Below are positions 52,894 to 64,000 of a stretch of DNA of 64,000 nucleotides, one piece after another. Positions within the stretch are counted from its first letter, which is position 1. Every line of letters begins with the position of its first letter. Both the position numbers and the translations under genes were made by a program. Under the pieces are notes generated by a model. That model was not told where the DNA came from. It saw only the letters and a program-made list of their open reading frames with translations, and did no database searches. The stretch spans positions 62,001 through 126,000 of the forward strand of contig JAJEKB010000586.1 in assembly GCA_022393335.1 (NCBI GenBank), written 5' to 3'. Source of the DNA: Macrotrachela quadricornifera (lineage: Eukaryota > Rotifera > Eurotatoria > Philodinida > Philodinidae).

Positions 52894-54909
52894 CCTAAGT
52901 ATATTGATTTATCTTTGTAAATCAAATAAAAAGAATACAAAATAAAAAGAATTATTCCTAATGTCTATTCAATCGTGTTCAAGACATCATAAATCCACAA
53001 ATTGTATGATTTTATGTCATTAATTTTTGTTTTACATCCAATATAATGGTGCTATTGTAGGTTCACATGTTGATAAAAAATTAGGAGAAAAAGAAGAGAT
53101 TTGAACAAATAATTCTTTTACATGTCGATTCAATTTCATAGATAATTGCACATGAAAGAAGAACAGAGAAAACAAAGAGAAGTGTTAATGATTTCAAGTA
53201 AAATCAGCTACATGTATCTCATACATTCATGACCACTATTGTCGACTTGAATTATATTGACATTGTTGCCAGAATATATAGAAATTCTATACAACCGGCC
53301 TCAATCGTTTGTTTATTTTATTTCGTTATTTAATGAATAAATAATTATTCCTTTAAGATTATTACAATTGCTGCACGTGTGCATCTTTAACTTAATCCTA
53401 ATAAGTTGAATTTAAGTATTACAGTTGAAGAAAGAACTTATACATCAATAAATTTAGATAGTGAATGCTTCCTTTAAAAAACTCGATCGGTAGTTATTGT
53501 TTATGTTCAAAAGTCCTCCAGTATGCTAGAGTATGTCGAAATATGTTCAAATAATTCTTCTACACAAACTATTCTCCCTTAATTCTTTGATTTTCCACCG
53601 AAATGCGTGTGGCGGCATAGTTTTTTTCAAATACTGGTCACAATTGTTGGAAGACTAGCATGTAAGATGTTTTACAAGATAATAGCTCAAGCGATTGCAG
53701 TACGACAATAAATAATCAAGCAGATTTTTTTCTCTAAATAAAGTCATGTAAGTAATGCCGTCCCATCTATTCGAAGAGTAAACTAAGCACTCGAAATTTC
53801 ATCTTCTTCAATTGATTTGAATGAAATTTTGCCAAAAGATCTTTTAATTTTTATGTTGCATTAATTAAACAAAAAATTATGAGGTATATGTAAGGACATA
53901 TTGTGGATTAGTTTTTATTACACATATTGTATTAAATTTTTCATCCAATTTTGAGCTAAAACTAATTATAAACAGAGTAATTTCTATACTTATTATATTC
54001 ACCTTCAATCATATTATTATTCATTTGATGTCTTTTTAATGTTTATCATTCATGATATTCTACCTCATGACAAGATTCAATAGAATGATATAAGCATTTA
54101 TTCAGAAGTACTGCAACCGTTTGTCCTTTGGGGAGAAGAGGGATGTACAAAAAATTTTTGTATAAGATAGTATATTTTCAAAATAACAAGAAAAGGGTAG
54201 TGCATATCGGAACGTTTTGGGTTAATGAGGATTAGGAAATATTATTAGATTTTATTCAAACAAAGTTAGTGCTATTTTTTCGAATCAGAAACACTTTACT
54301 CAATGAAAAAAGCTTTGATTTACTTTTCAAACCTACAAGAAAGAAAATCGGCTTTCAATCAAATTCGAAAAAGTTTCTCGATACTTCTAACACTGAAGAC
54401 GTTTATGCTAGCTTAATTGTAAACGATATCGTAACTTGTCTCTAAAACGAAAGATCAGATATACTTTGGACGTACTGCGATTGCATAATGGCTAATTGTT
54501 CACAAAGCGAAGTTTGAGATTTTACTTGATAACTTAATCGAGAACAAACAGTTTAATCCTCTATTTTTGAAAAAAACCGGAAATTTCTTCGAGATGCTCG
54601 GTTTTTGACCTTTCAATTGGCAAAAATAATAAAAATTTCGATTATTGGAGGTATATTACACTCTAATATTGCTCAAGTCGTGCCATCCCTACATTTATTA
54701 TTACTATCATGTAGGAAAGATGAAGTAGAAAATTTCATTTTCGATCTTAATAGTTATTATCTGAAGTTGATCGATGTATCACATTTTTAATAAGGAAAAA
54801 CTTAAAGGAGAATATATGTTGAAAAATGATGATGATTAAAAATGAGATAATATATCTAAAGCTATAAATAAAAAATCTATTTTTTAATTACTTTTCATTG
54901 TTCGAAAAG
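52894..54909. other. Intergenic
   Basis: About 2 kb; no coding exon, RNA gene or well-defined repeat recognised. Confidence 0.35.
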
Positions 54910-55098
54910 TTTGTGCAACTCATATACCACCATGGAATAACGCAATAACAAGTGTTGCAATTATTCAATGTAATGATTTTTAATAGCAACCAAACGTTAT
55001 CAACGATCTGTAGATGACTATTACCGAATGTCATTTTACTGAATAATTGCAGCACTTGTTATTCGGCCGTTTCATAGTATAAGAGTTACACGGACTTT
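54910..55098. repeat. Foldback (short inverted repeat)
   Basis: The sequence aataacaagtgttgcaatta at about 54945 pairs with taattgcagcacttgttatt ending at about 55062. Looser pairing extends outward to gtttgtgcaactcatata against the complement near 55080-55098. Arms are about 60-70 bp. MITE-like. Confidence 0.65.
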
Positions 55099-55555
55099 AC
55101 AAACAATGGAAACTTGTTTATTTTAAACTAATTGAATAAAATATTTAACATTTAGAAGTGAAAAAGCCAACAGAAACTTTTAAATAAATTACAATAAGCA
55201 ACATGAAACTGAATTCGAAAGATGTCGCCAACTGCTTATCTATATTTAGATTTTTATTTAATTGGATTGACTCATCATTTAACCTAGTTTCCAAGTTTTT
55301 CAATGGATAAATAGGTCGATGGAAAAAAGAAATGAAGAGGTTAATAAGAAAATATAGCAACAAAAAGAAAATACCAACATAATTCTTCATGTACAATTGA
55401 TGTGGAAATAAACGATGGTGATGCAAGAGAATAAATGACTACATAAATCTTGCATCATCTACCAATCATCTACAAATACTTTATAAAGGTTTAAGAATTC
55501 TTTTTCATTTTAGATTCGTATACAACAAAGAAAATTATTGCATAAATCCAACATA
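55099..55555. other. Intergenic, 5' flank of RARS1
   Basis: AT-rich flank. A tttttcattttag acceptor-like site at 55501-55513 lies 42 nt before the RARS1 start codon, and the interval is open in frame with it. This suits a trans-spliced leader or a 5' UTR intron. Confidence 0.4.
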
Positions 55556-58500
55556 ATGGATGAACTTGTTACACGATTAAAACAACAGGTTTTTTTTAGT
55601 TTTATTCATTGGCGAGCTGGTCTAAGGACTAAAAGTAAAATTTTGGTCACATAGTATTCGAACCTCTATAGATGGTTGAATATTACGTGGATGCAGTGAG
55701 GTGACAATTGCCACCTCTCGATCCATAGACTGACTTATCAATGATTTTATTTACATAAAATTTTATCATTTGTTTTCATATTAAAATAGGAAAACGAAGT
55801 AAAAGAACTTGAAGCCCAATTATTTAGTCGACCGGAATTTAAAGATAATCGTAAAATTGAGGAATTACGAGCTGAAAATGACAAACTAAATTATCGAGTG
55901 AATATTCTTCTTCGAGTATGTATAAAAATATTGCAAAATATTTTTATTAAATATTATTCATGATTAGAGTATTGAAGAATTAAAAAAACAACCACAAACA
56001 ACTTCAATAGAAACTCATCAAGATGCTACTAAAGATAAAACGCAAAAGTCACAAACAAAACCATCGACAACAACAAGTAAAACATATTTCACAGGTGGTG
56101 CACAAGGTGATAGTGAACATTCTTATCGAATACTCGATACATTAATTATTCTTTTTGAACAAGCCATTCGAAAAGCTTTTCCTCAAGATACAACTTTACC
56201 AGTTCTTGTTGTACCTGGACGACAAACTGATTATCAATGTAATTCAGCTATGCCTATTGCTCAAGTTAGAGAAAAAAGTTCTTGTAAAAAAATCTAAATA
56301 AATAATTGATTTTTTTTTAGAAATTAAGTACTGCCGACCAAAAAATGGTACCAAAAGACGTTGCTAAAACAATTGTTGAAAATCTTCCTCAACATGATAT
56401 GATTGAAAAAGTTAGTTATTATTTAAAAATAATCAAAATAATTATTTTTCATATTCTATAGATTGAATATTCTGGACCAGGCTTTATTAATATCACTATT
56501 TCATCTGCATTTGTTTCTGGACAAATTCGAAATATTCTATTGAAAGGTGTTTTACCACCCAATGTTTTAAATATAGTTGGTAACACTAAGGAAAATAAAA
56601 AACCTAAAGTTGTTATTGACTTTTCATCACCAAATATTGCTAAAGAAATGCATGTCGGACATTTACGGTAGGTTTATTAAATAGAGAAATAGTTTAAAAT
56701 TAAAAAATCAATATTTAATGCTAAAGTTTTACAGAAAGAAAAAACTGTTCGAAATTGATATCTTTTATATAATTAAAGTATCTTAATTGATGATAAGTAA
56801 GGGAAAGGATTTTACTGGTAATGTCTTTCGTTTATTTACTTATTGAAAATAAGATATATCAATTTTAATTATTTTAACAATCTTTCAATCAAATATTAAC
56901 GATATATATTTGATTTATTTATGTATATATATATAGATCAACTATAATTGGTGATAGTATTTCTCGTCTTCTTGAATATCTTGGTTTTGATGTACTTCGA
57001 TTAAATCATCTTGGTGATTGGGGTACTCAATTTGGTATGCTTATTGCTCATTTACAAGATATTCATCCTGAATATCTAACACATTCACCACCAATTAGCG
57101 ATCTTCTAGCATTTTATAAAGTAAAATAAATTGATTTTTCTTTTATTTCCTTTTTTTTTATTATAAAACAAACATAGGAATCGAAGAAACGTTTTGATGA
57201 TGAACCTGAATTTAAACAACGAGCTTATGAATGTGTTGTTAAACTTCAAGCATATGATCCTGATATAATCCATGCATGGAAACTTATTTGTGAAGTATCT
57301 CGAAAAGGTTTTTATTTTGTTTATAAATTTTAAATAATAATAATTAGAATTTATTTAGATTTTGAATATATTTATCGAGAACTTGATGTTAAAATAATTG
57401 ATCGTGGTGAATCTTTCTATCAAAGTCGAATGATAGATCTTGTTAAAGAGCTTGACGCTAAAAGTAAAAAAGAAAAGATAATTATATTTAAAAAAAAAAA
57501 ATAAAATAAACTTGTTCTTATTTTTCAAATAGATTTATTAAAATTAGAAGAAGGTCGAAAAGTTATGTTTCTACCGGGAATTGACGTTCCATTGACAGTT
57601 GTTAAAACTGATGGAAGTTTTACATATGATACAAGTGATATGGCAACAATAAAACAACGTTTAGATGAAGAACAAGGTGATTGGCTCATTTATGTTATTG
57701 ATTCAGGACAAGTAAATTATTTTATTAATAGTATTTATTTGAATTTTTATATTAATTTTAGGGTCTTCATATGCAATCAATTTTTGCTGGAGCAAAAATA
57801 GCTGGATGGATTGGTGAAAAGAATGTTCGACTTGATCATGTTGGATTTGGTGTTGTACTTGGTGTAGATTCGTACGAAAATAATTTTTTTTTGATAATAT
57901 ATATTAATTGAATTTTTTTTCTTGTAGAAAAAAATTAAAAAGTCGATCGGGTGATACAATTCGTTTACGAAATTTACTTGATGAAGGTCTTGAACGATCA
58001 ATGGCTAAATTAAAAGAAAAAAAACGAGATACTGTAAAAATTTCATTTTAATTTATTTAATGAAATTGTATATTTTTTTGTAAATTTATCAGGAATTATC
58101 ACCTGAAGAACTACAAAAAGCTCAAAAATCAGTTGCATATGGTTGTATTAAATATGCTGATTTATCTCATAACCGAAATTCTGATTATATATTTTCATTT
58201 GATCGAGTAAGAAATATATATATAAAATTTTTTAAATAAATCGATTTTATTTTATTTTTATTAATAAATAATAGATGCTTGATGATCGAGGAAATACCGC
58301 TGCTTATTTACTTTATGCTTATACTCGAATTCGGTAAGATAAAAGAAAATTTATTTTATTTAATATTCTTTTTAATAATTTTAATTTAAAAATAGATCAA
58401 TTGCTCGAACAGCTGGTGTTGATCATGCAGTATTAAAAGCAATGACACGTGATATTGAACTTAACTTTGAAATTGATGCACGTGAATTAAAATTAGCTAA

Positions 58501-58753
58501 ATGCATTATTAGATATCCTGATGTAATTGCACGTGTACTTGATGAATTATTAGTGCATGGTTTATGTGAATTTATGTATCAATTATCAACAACATTTACG
58601 GAATTTTATGATAATTGTTATTGCGTTGAAAAGGATAAAACAACTGGTGAAGTTCGATTAAATTATCGTCGAATACTTTTATGTGAAGCAACAGCAAATG
58701 TATTAAAACAATGTTTTAGTATTTTAGGTATTCAACCATTAGAACGAATGTAA
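55556..58753 (+). CDS. RARS1: Arginyl-tRNA synthetase, cytoplasmic
   Basis: Fourteen exons: 55556-55588, 55790-55915, 55968-56264, 56321-56410, 56462-56667, 56937-57120, 57178-57307, 57359-57463, 57533-57711, 57762-57871, 57928-58033, 58093-58206, 58275-58333, 58396-58753; 2097 nt, 698 aa. It charges tRNA-Arg with arginine and is a class I synthetase. An N-terminal coiled coil (about residues 1-60, Glu/Lys rich with leucines) resembles the leucine-zipper extension that places animal RARS1 in the multisynthetase complex. Then come the ArgRS N-domain, the HIGH-type motif HVGH (246-249) after [25 protein letters not shown], and the anticodon-binding C-terminal domain. A canonical KMSKS is absent, as usual in ArgRS; the loop reads [13 protein letters not shown]. 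Intron 1 holds a tRNA-like sequence. It converges on Elongin B, with 129 bp between stops. Confidence 0.95.
55609..55740 (+). repeat. tRNA-like (SINE-like) sequence in RARS1 intron 1
   Basis: A box-like tggtctaaggac at 55618-55629 and B box-like attcgaacc at 55656-55664 stand about 26 nt apart, in a context (ggcgagctggtctaaggact) like the D-arm of a Leu/Ser tRNA. The acceptor stem and anticodon arm do not fold properly, so it is not a working tRNA. A small stem, gaggtg...cacctc, follows at about 55697-55716. Probably a tRNA-derived SINE head or decayed tRNA. Confidence 0.45.
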
Positions 58754-58882
58754 TTTTCATGATTAACTTTTATTTTATTTAACATCAGATTTCATCATTT
58801 CTTTGTTTAATAAAAGAAAATAAAAAGACTATAAGAAGATATTGAAAAAAAAATATTTTTGTTAAAAATTTCTTGACTATAT

Positions 58883-59236
58883 TTATTGTTCATCATTTGA
58901 AGAATAATTCTGTGTAGAATATGGAATTATTTCATCATTTTCGTAAGAATTATCGTCTATTTTAACAGTAAATTCCAATGGAAATGGATTTTGTGGTCGA
59001 GCTTCTTTTGTTGTTATACCATATTCTAATAGATGTTTACTATCAATATCAAGTATTTGATCTTTTACAGTTAAACGTATTTTATCAGGTTCTATTCGAA
59101 GTATATTTGCAATAATTTCTTTTAATTCAGAAACAGTTGTTGTTTCAGTGGCATCAGTAAATATAGTTTGTTTGCCATGACGAATTTGTAAATAACAATC
59201 AGAAAATGTATTTACAGTTGATGGTAATGATTGCAT
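58883..59236 (-). CDS. ELOB: Elongin B
   Basis: A single coding exon of 117 aa. Elongin B is the ubiquitin-like partner of Elongin C in the Elongin (SIII) transcription-elongation complex and in VHL/SOCS-box cullin-RING ubiquitin ligases. The segment YLQIRHGKQTIFTDATETTTVSELK matches the family start almost residue for residue, followed by LRIEPDKIRLTVKDQILD, LLEYGITTKEARPQNP and an acidic, Ser-rich tail. The length equals the human protein (118 aa). The start extends about 12 residues further upstream than in vertebrates. An acceptor-like ttctag directly abuts the ATG (59237-59242 on this strand), so the transcript probably begins with a spliced or trans-spliced leader. Confidence 0.9.
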   Translation of the reverse strand: MQSLPSTVNTFSDCYLQIRHGKQTIFTDATETTTVSELKEIIANILRIEPDKIRLTVKDQILDIDSKHLLEYGITTKEARPQNPFPLEFTVKIDDNSYENDEIIPYSTQNYSSNDEQ

Positions 59237-59687
59237 CTAGAAATAAATTAAAAGTAAAGAATAAGTTCTACAAAATAATAGCATATATCTTTCCAACAAT
59301 ATGCTAGAATGATTCTTTTCCTTTCCTTCAAGATACGTGTATGTGCGTGTGTCGTACAATTGGATGCAATCATCTTTATTATTATCTAAAAGATGGAAAA
59401 ACACGTACGTATATAGTTAAACTAAAGGAACGAAAAAAAATCAAGGACAGGATATATCTCATTGAGAAAGAAATACAAAGTTGAAATAAAAAAACGAGAA
59501 TAGATGGGGAGTTTCATCAATGTATCATCACTGCAATAAATAACAAAAAGAATTTCTTTTTATTAGTTTTAGTTGAAAAAAAAATCATAGCTAGTTTATT
59601 TATGCATATCTAATTACATGGTAAAGTTAAATAGGAAATGTTTGTATTTTACGGGACCAGAAGCGGAATTAATGATTAATATAAGAT
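59237..59687. other. Intergenic between two leftward genes
   Basis: About 450 bp; T-rich and purine-rich tracts, no gene seen. It contains the 3' UTR of the IF1 gene and the 5' region of Elongin B. Confidence 0.4.
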
Positions 59688-60226
59688 TTAACGTTTTCCA
59701 CGTTTAATCTCAGCGATTTCTTGTTCAATTTTTCGTTTTTCAGCTTCAAGATTAGCAAGTCGTTGTTGATTCGAACCTCCTGAACCTTGATTACTTGATT
59801 GTTGTTGACCATAAGCTTGAGCACCTTGACCAGGTTGATTACGTGCTGCTCGATGTTTTTCTGCTTGTTCAGCTTCCTACATATAAATATATAGAAAATA
59901 AATCATGATTCATTTTCTATTTTTATTTTAATATTCTTACGAAACGACGAGCCCAACGTGTTTCTTCAGATTTTTCCTTTTTACCAAATGCATCTTGTCC
60001 AGAACTAGACAAAGAAAATACATGTAAAAATAAGATATAATTGAATTATTTTTCAATATATACCCAACAGAACCAGCTTCAGGATCAGTACCAGATTGAG
60101 CACTAAAATATTTAGAAATAAATAAAAAAAAATTGAAAATGATTTTTATTACCGAGTAAAAGTTAATGTCGAACGAATTGCACGTTGAGCAACAGCTCGA
60201 TTTGATGAAGTAAGTACGCGATACAT
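59688..60226 (-). CDS. ATP5IF1: Mitochondrial F1-ATPase inhibitory factor 1 (IF1)
   Basis: Four exons read leftward: 60226..60153, 60102..60064, 60004..59941, 59876..59688; 366 nt, 121 aa. IF1 blocks ATP hydrolysis by mitochondrial F1Fo synthase when the matrix acidifies. The N-terminus (MYRVLTSSNRAVAQRAIRSTLTF) is a basic amphipathic presequence. Then comes the glycine-rich lead-in AGSVGSGQDAFGKKEKSEETRWARR, which corresponds to the inhibitory helix. A Gln/Gly/Ser-rich linker (about residues 75-97) interrupts what is a continuous coiled coil in mammals. It is followed by a short coiled coil, LANLEAEKRKIEQEIAEIK. An acceptor-like TTTTAG lies 13 nt before the start (AG at 60240-60241). Confidence 0.85.
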
Positions 60227-62392
60227 TATTTGTAAAAATCTAAAATATTAAGAATAAGAAAAATATGATAAACATGTTGTAAGAAATAAATAAATGATGT
60301 AATAAAATGTCGCATTAAATTACGAGAAAAAAATAGATAATAGTTTTATAGTAGGTTACTACACAATGTAGTATAGGTATCTTTATTCCAGGAAAATCCA
60401 TATATTATTCGTTGCATAGGAATATATTGTGTAGAGTTATAACTGATAATCGTTGAATAGCGACATCTGTAGAAGCTAAAAGTTTTTTGCATTGTAATAA
60501 TCAGTTAAATAAGATTTCATTTTTTTTTATACGAGATACTAAACAAAACTTTTGAAAGGTAGAAATAAACGTAGTATTCTTTCTTTAAACTAATTATTTA
60601 TTGCTTAGTTTACTAAAAACATTACAACTGATTTGTATATTAATTGTATTTAACAACATCTAACTAAAATATGAAAATTTTTATTGATTAATTGAATTAG
60701 TAAAAACTGAATTTATCGATTCTTTGTATTAATTACAAAACTTGGGTTATCATTGCTTCAAAATTTTGAAAATAAGTGTTCTGTTTTTTTCCATTTTTAT
60801 ATATACTAAATACTAAACATGAATATCAGTCGATTTTTTTTTTGAAATTTAAACTAAATTAAAAAACAAACAAGTGCAAAAATCTAATTACATTCCATTT
60901 TATTTAATATTCTTGACTCAACTACATTCATTTCAAATTATATCATAATTTCAAACCAATATATTATTCACTCTATCAAACATACAGAATAATAGACCTA
61001 TATTTGAGAATGTAAGATTAGAAAAATCAATTAATACGTCCTATAGATTTTATATTTAATTTAATTACATTTTGGATTTTTATGAGAGATTGTATTAATG
61101 ATCATCAAATGTCATAAATAATCTATTAGATTGAAGAGATTAATGGACAAATTCTTTGGCCAATTTATATGCTTTTAGATTTACATATGTCTGCTATATA
61201 TGATAATCATATTATTCGTATTTTGTTTGTATATACTGTAGTTTTTTTTTAAGTATTTGATTTTAATAAGATTTCTCTTGGCTTGACATTTTTTCACTTT
61301 ATGATAAGAGGCAAAACTTCCTTATTAACACAAGTTTCCAATATAATTACGATGTACTCTTTCTAAGAACATTTGTGAAATTATGCATTCTGTTTAACCG
61401 TTTACAGTCGGGCGTGCCCTAAATGTAACATTTTCCCGTTAGGGGGGTACGGCATTGTGCGAATATCCGGTCGTAAAAGGTTAAACTACTCATGAATGCT
61501 CCATGATATTGATAAAAGAATAAGGTTTTACTTTTCCCTTATTAATAAAAGACTTAATGAACATACATACTAAAATTTATACAATTGACAAAGATTTGAA
61601 TAGGAAATCTATTTCAAGATCTTACTAGCATCATTCTCTATAATTCATTTATTATTTATAGTTTTTCTTTTAATAATTATTTCAATCTTTAGATAAAAAT
61701 TGAACTCTTATGCGTACTAATCTTTTTAAAATAGTTTTATGCACGTATGTATTTATTTATAATATTCAATCAAATTTATTCTAATATTTTGTATTTGATT
61801 TGAATGTTTCTCAATATTATCAAATCTTTTCATGCATATTATTATTGAAATGCTTATCACATAGTAGTTTTTCTTGATGGATTTATTTATTTTACTGAAC
61901 AATTTAAAAATGATTTCACTTTTTTTAAAGATATTTATTGGCTTGCTGCACTAATAATAGCAAATCGTGGTTATAGTGATATATATCCAACTCATATTCT
62001 TGAATATTAATATCTACATTTAATAATCAGTCTTATTTTGCTAGCAACATTTATACCAAAAAATATATCATTATTTCGATAGAATATATTAAAATAAAAA
62101 GACAAAACAACATATGATTCGTCATATTTATTCTGATCAAATAGCACAAAAAATTTGATATGATCATGTAACTTTTTTTTTTTGTTTCGTTAAATAAACT
62201 AAAAACTCACATTTGTTCTATTTGTTGTAATACGAGATGTATAGGCTCTGTTACTCATTAAAAAAAGAAACGATTGATTATTGCTATTCATTCATTAGTT
62301 TTAATTCAAGGTTAAAAAGAAGAATTGATAACTATACTTATATTCATTTATTCATTTGATTCCATTACGTTTGTTTTTTTACACATATTAAA
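60227..62392. other. Intergenic between divergent IF1 and tetraspanin genes
   Basis: About 2.2 kb, AT-rich. It holds a small piggyBac-like element (61394-61484). A protein-like ORF tail at 61868-62011 (GFIYFTEQF...DIYWLAALIIANRGYSDIYPTHILEY-stop) has no ATG-supported gene around it and may be a pseudogene fragment. No RNA gene seen. Confidence 0.35.
61394..61484. mobile_element. Tiny piggyBac-like MITE (TTAA target site)
   Basis: TTAA at both ends flanks 16-bp imperfect inverted termini: aaccgtttacagtcgg on the left, and the complement of ccggtcgtaaaaggtt on the right. The interior is short and GC-rich (ggggggtacggc), unlike its AT-rich surroundings. TTAA duplication is the piggyBac signature. 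There is no coding sequence. Confidence 0.55.
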
Positions 62393-63328
62393 ATGAAGTC
62401 TCGACAAATAATGGTAGCTATGACAAATGATACTTCAACACCAGGTAAACGAACATTATTTCGTATAGCATTAACTATTGCCATGGTTGGTACAATAGCT
62501 GTTAGTACAATATTAATTTTACGAGGTGTAATGGGACTTGTACGTCTTCGACATTCTGTTGATATTGGTCTACCTTCTATTAAAATAACATCTGCATTAT
62601 TATTTAATTTTGGTCTTCTTTCATTATTAACATTCATCATACTAACAATAGGAATAATTAAAGTGAATAAAATATTCGCTGTTATAGCGACTCTTTTATT
62701 AGGTTTTTGTTCTATTGGTCTTATTGCATTTAGTGTATTGTTACTTCTAACTTTATCTAATAATCATTTATCAGCATCAATTAATAGTACTATTACTAAA
62801 GAATTGAATAAAACGCAAATTAAAGGTTCAGTAAATAATTTTACTATTGAGAATACACATACGATGGCACAATTAGAAAGTCAATATCAATGTTGTGGTT
62901 TTACTAATCCATCTGACGAATATGGGAAGCGAGTACAAGCTAAATTTCCAATATTAAATCTTTCATCATCACCACCTTCGGGTGGAAGTGGTACCAGTAG
63001 AGGAAGGACTTCATCTACACAACGAAATACAGTAACATATGGACCTTCCGTTCAATTACCAATTAGTTGTTGTAAAAAACACTATCGTTCATCAATTGAT
63101 TCATGTATTGATATGTTTGGAAATAATACAGAACCATTACATCGTTATAATTATCCTGAGGGTTGTTATGCTCATATACTTAAACACAAATTTCATCATA
63201 TTAAACGACAAGTTTATGCAACTGTTGCAGCAGCATGTATATCTGTGACTAGTTGTATTGCTCTTGCAGCAGTTGTTCGACTTTTTGGTGAAGGTTATCA
63301 AATTGTACCAATACGTACAGTGACATAA
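62393..63328 (+). CDS. Tetraspanin
   Basis: A single exon of 311 aa. It has four membrane segments: about residues 22-46, 66-86, 91-120 and 275-298. The large extracellular loop lies between the third and fourth. It contains the tetraspanin CCG motif (QYQCCGF), a second Cys pair (PISCCKK), and EGCYAH before the last helix, giving the six-cysteine pattern of the family. N-glycosylation sequons occur in the loop, and a Gly/Ser/Arg-rich insert (SSPPSGGSGTSRGRTSS) expands it. Tetraspanins organise membrane microdomains. I cannot assign it to a named vertebrate orthologue. The absence of introns is unusual in this window and could reflect retroposition or simple intron loss. Confidence 0.85.
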   Translation: MKSRQIMVAMTNDTSTPGKRTLFRIALTIAMVGTIAVSTILILRGVMGLVRLRHSVDIGLPSIKITSALLFNFGLLSLLTFIILTIGIIKVNKIFAVIATLLLGFCSIGLIAFSVLLLLTLSNNHLSASINSTITKELNKTQIKGSVNNFTIENTHTMAQLESQYQCCGFTNPSDEYGKRVQAKFPILNLSSSPPSGGSGTSRGRTSSTQRNTVTYGPSVQLPISCCKKHYRSSIDSCIDMFGNNTEPLHRYNYPEGCYAHILKHKFHHIKRQVYATVAAACISVTSCIALAAVVRLFGEGYQIVPIRTVT

Positions 63329-64000
63329 ACATTTATATGGATAAACAAACTAAACTTGCTTTTTTTTTTCTTTTCGTTCTTATTTTCTTAACTATTAATA
63401 TTTGTGTCTTATTATAAATGCTAAAAATAAACTCTATTTATTCGATCTTATTACAAAACAATGTCCTACTCTCATGAAATATTTACTAGAGAGAAATATG
63501 ATCCATACTTGAAAATCTAATTGATATATGTTAAAAGCCAATAGATAAATAAAATTCTTTTTTATCTATTAAAAATAATAAAAGCCTTATTGAATTTTTT
63601 GTTATACATTATAAATAAATCACTTTTATCGATATAATAGTATCATTATCATACTATACTATAGATTTTCATGTTGACGTGACTAAGGTTTCATTATTAT
63701 ATTTTTTTTTTGCTTTTCATTTTACAATAGATTTGCATATTTGATATAATCCTAATAATAGTAGCAGAGTATTTTGCTTATTATTCTCTAGATTAGATTT
63801 GTTCTCAACTAACAATATTTGTTTTGCGTCCTTTTTCTCCCTATTTTTTTGTTCTTTCTTCCATAAAAATATGAGATAAGTCAGTTGATGACATAAAAGT
63901 TTGCACGGTAAATTTATATATACATATCGATATAATTAAATTGTTGTAACATGAGGTACATTCATAAATCTTTTTTGTTTTTCTTAAATAAGTACGATTC
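63329..64000. other. Intergenic, right edge
   Basis: 3' flank of the tetraspanin gene with AATAAA at about 63426; nothing else recognised. Confidence 0.4.

Noticed and set aside
62365..62640. Minus-strand ORF of 91 aa
   Set aside because: Antisense of the tetraspanin N-terminal exon; no independent evidence.

Overview
This is an AT-rich, intron-dense animal nuclear window. Nearly every gene is cut by short introns (about 45-100 bp) with GT..AG borders and T-rich 3' ends. The gene set fits a bdelloid rotifer (Rotaria/Adineta-like). The reasons are a cellular RNA-dependent RNA polymerase, a fungal-type amidase in an otherwise animal neighbourhood, many small non-autonomous inverted-repeat elements, and splice-acceptor-like AGs just upstream of many start codons, as expected with spliced-leader trans-splicing. 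That assignment is inference. I rebuilt gene models by hand from reading frames and splice signals. Every complete multi-exon model sums to a multiple of three.

Layout. 1-770 (-): 5' part of an unknown Ser/Asn-rich protein running off the left edge. 1344-12765 (+): two tandem M1 aminopeptidase-like type II membrane proteins. The first has lost every zinc ligand and the GAMEN box; the second keeps them all. 14559-19450 (+): a 1417-aa cellular RdRP with the DLDGD motif. 19940-20392: a decayed ORF. 21291-22151 (-): an orphan secreted, probably GPI-anchored, Cys-rich protein. 23151-26356 (-): a fungal-acetamidase-like amidase with an intact Lys-Ser-Ser triad, whose second intron holds a repeat cluster. 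28403-37439 (+): three closely spaced genes, insulin-degrading enzyme (IDE), proteasome beta-6 (PSMB1) and MCM-binding protein (MCMBP), separated by 162 and 150 bp. 38148-39244 (+): WDR5. About 39720-40248: a FUT8-like gene remnant. 41754-45219 (+): TTC14. 45220-55555: about 10 kb that is mostly non-coding, with foldback elements and one small secreted-protein gene at 50060. 55556-58753 (+): cytoplasmic arginyl-tRNA synthetase (RARS1), convergent with Elongin B (58883-59236, -). 59688-60226 (-): mitochondrial ATPase inhibitor IF1. 62393-63328 (+): a single-exon tetraspanin.

The most notable pattern is a series of long imperfect inverted repeats (foldbacks) in introns and intergenic DNA: 4391-4762, 9910-11180, 26866-27452, 41298-41404, 43218-43493, 46880-47330, 51690-52340, 52339-52893 and 54910-55098. 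The one at 9910-11180 fills almost the whole of intron 8 of the active aminopeptidase gene. Transcribed arms would make long double-stranded RNA, and the same window carries an RdRP. A hairpin-fed small-RNA system is the most interesting hypothesis here, but the sequence alone does not prove it. The housekeeping genes are otherwise conventional.
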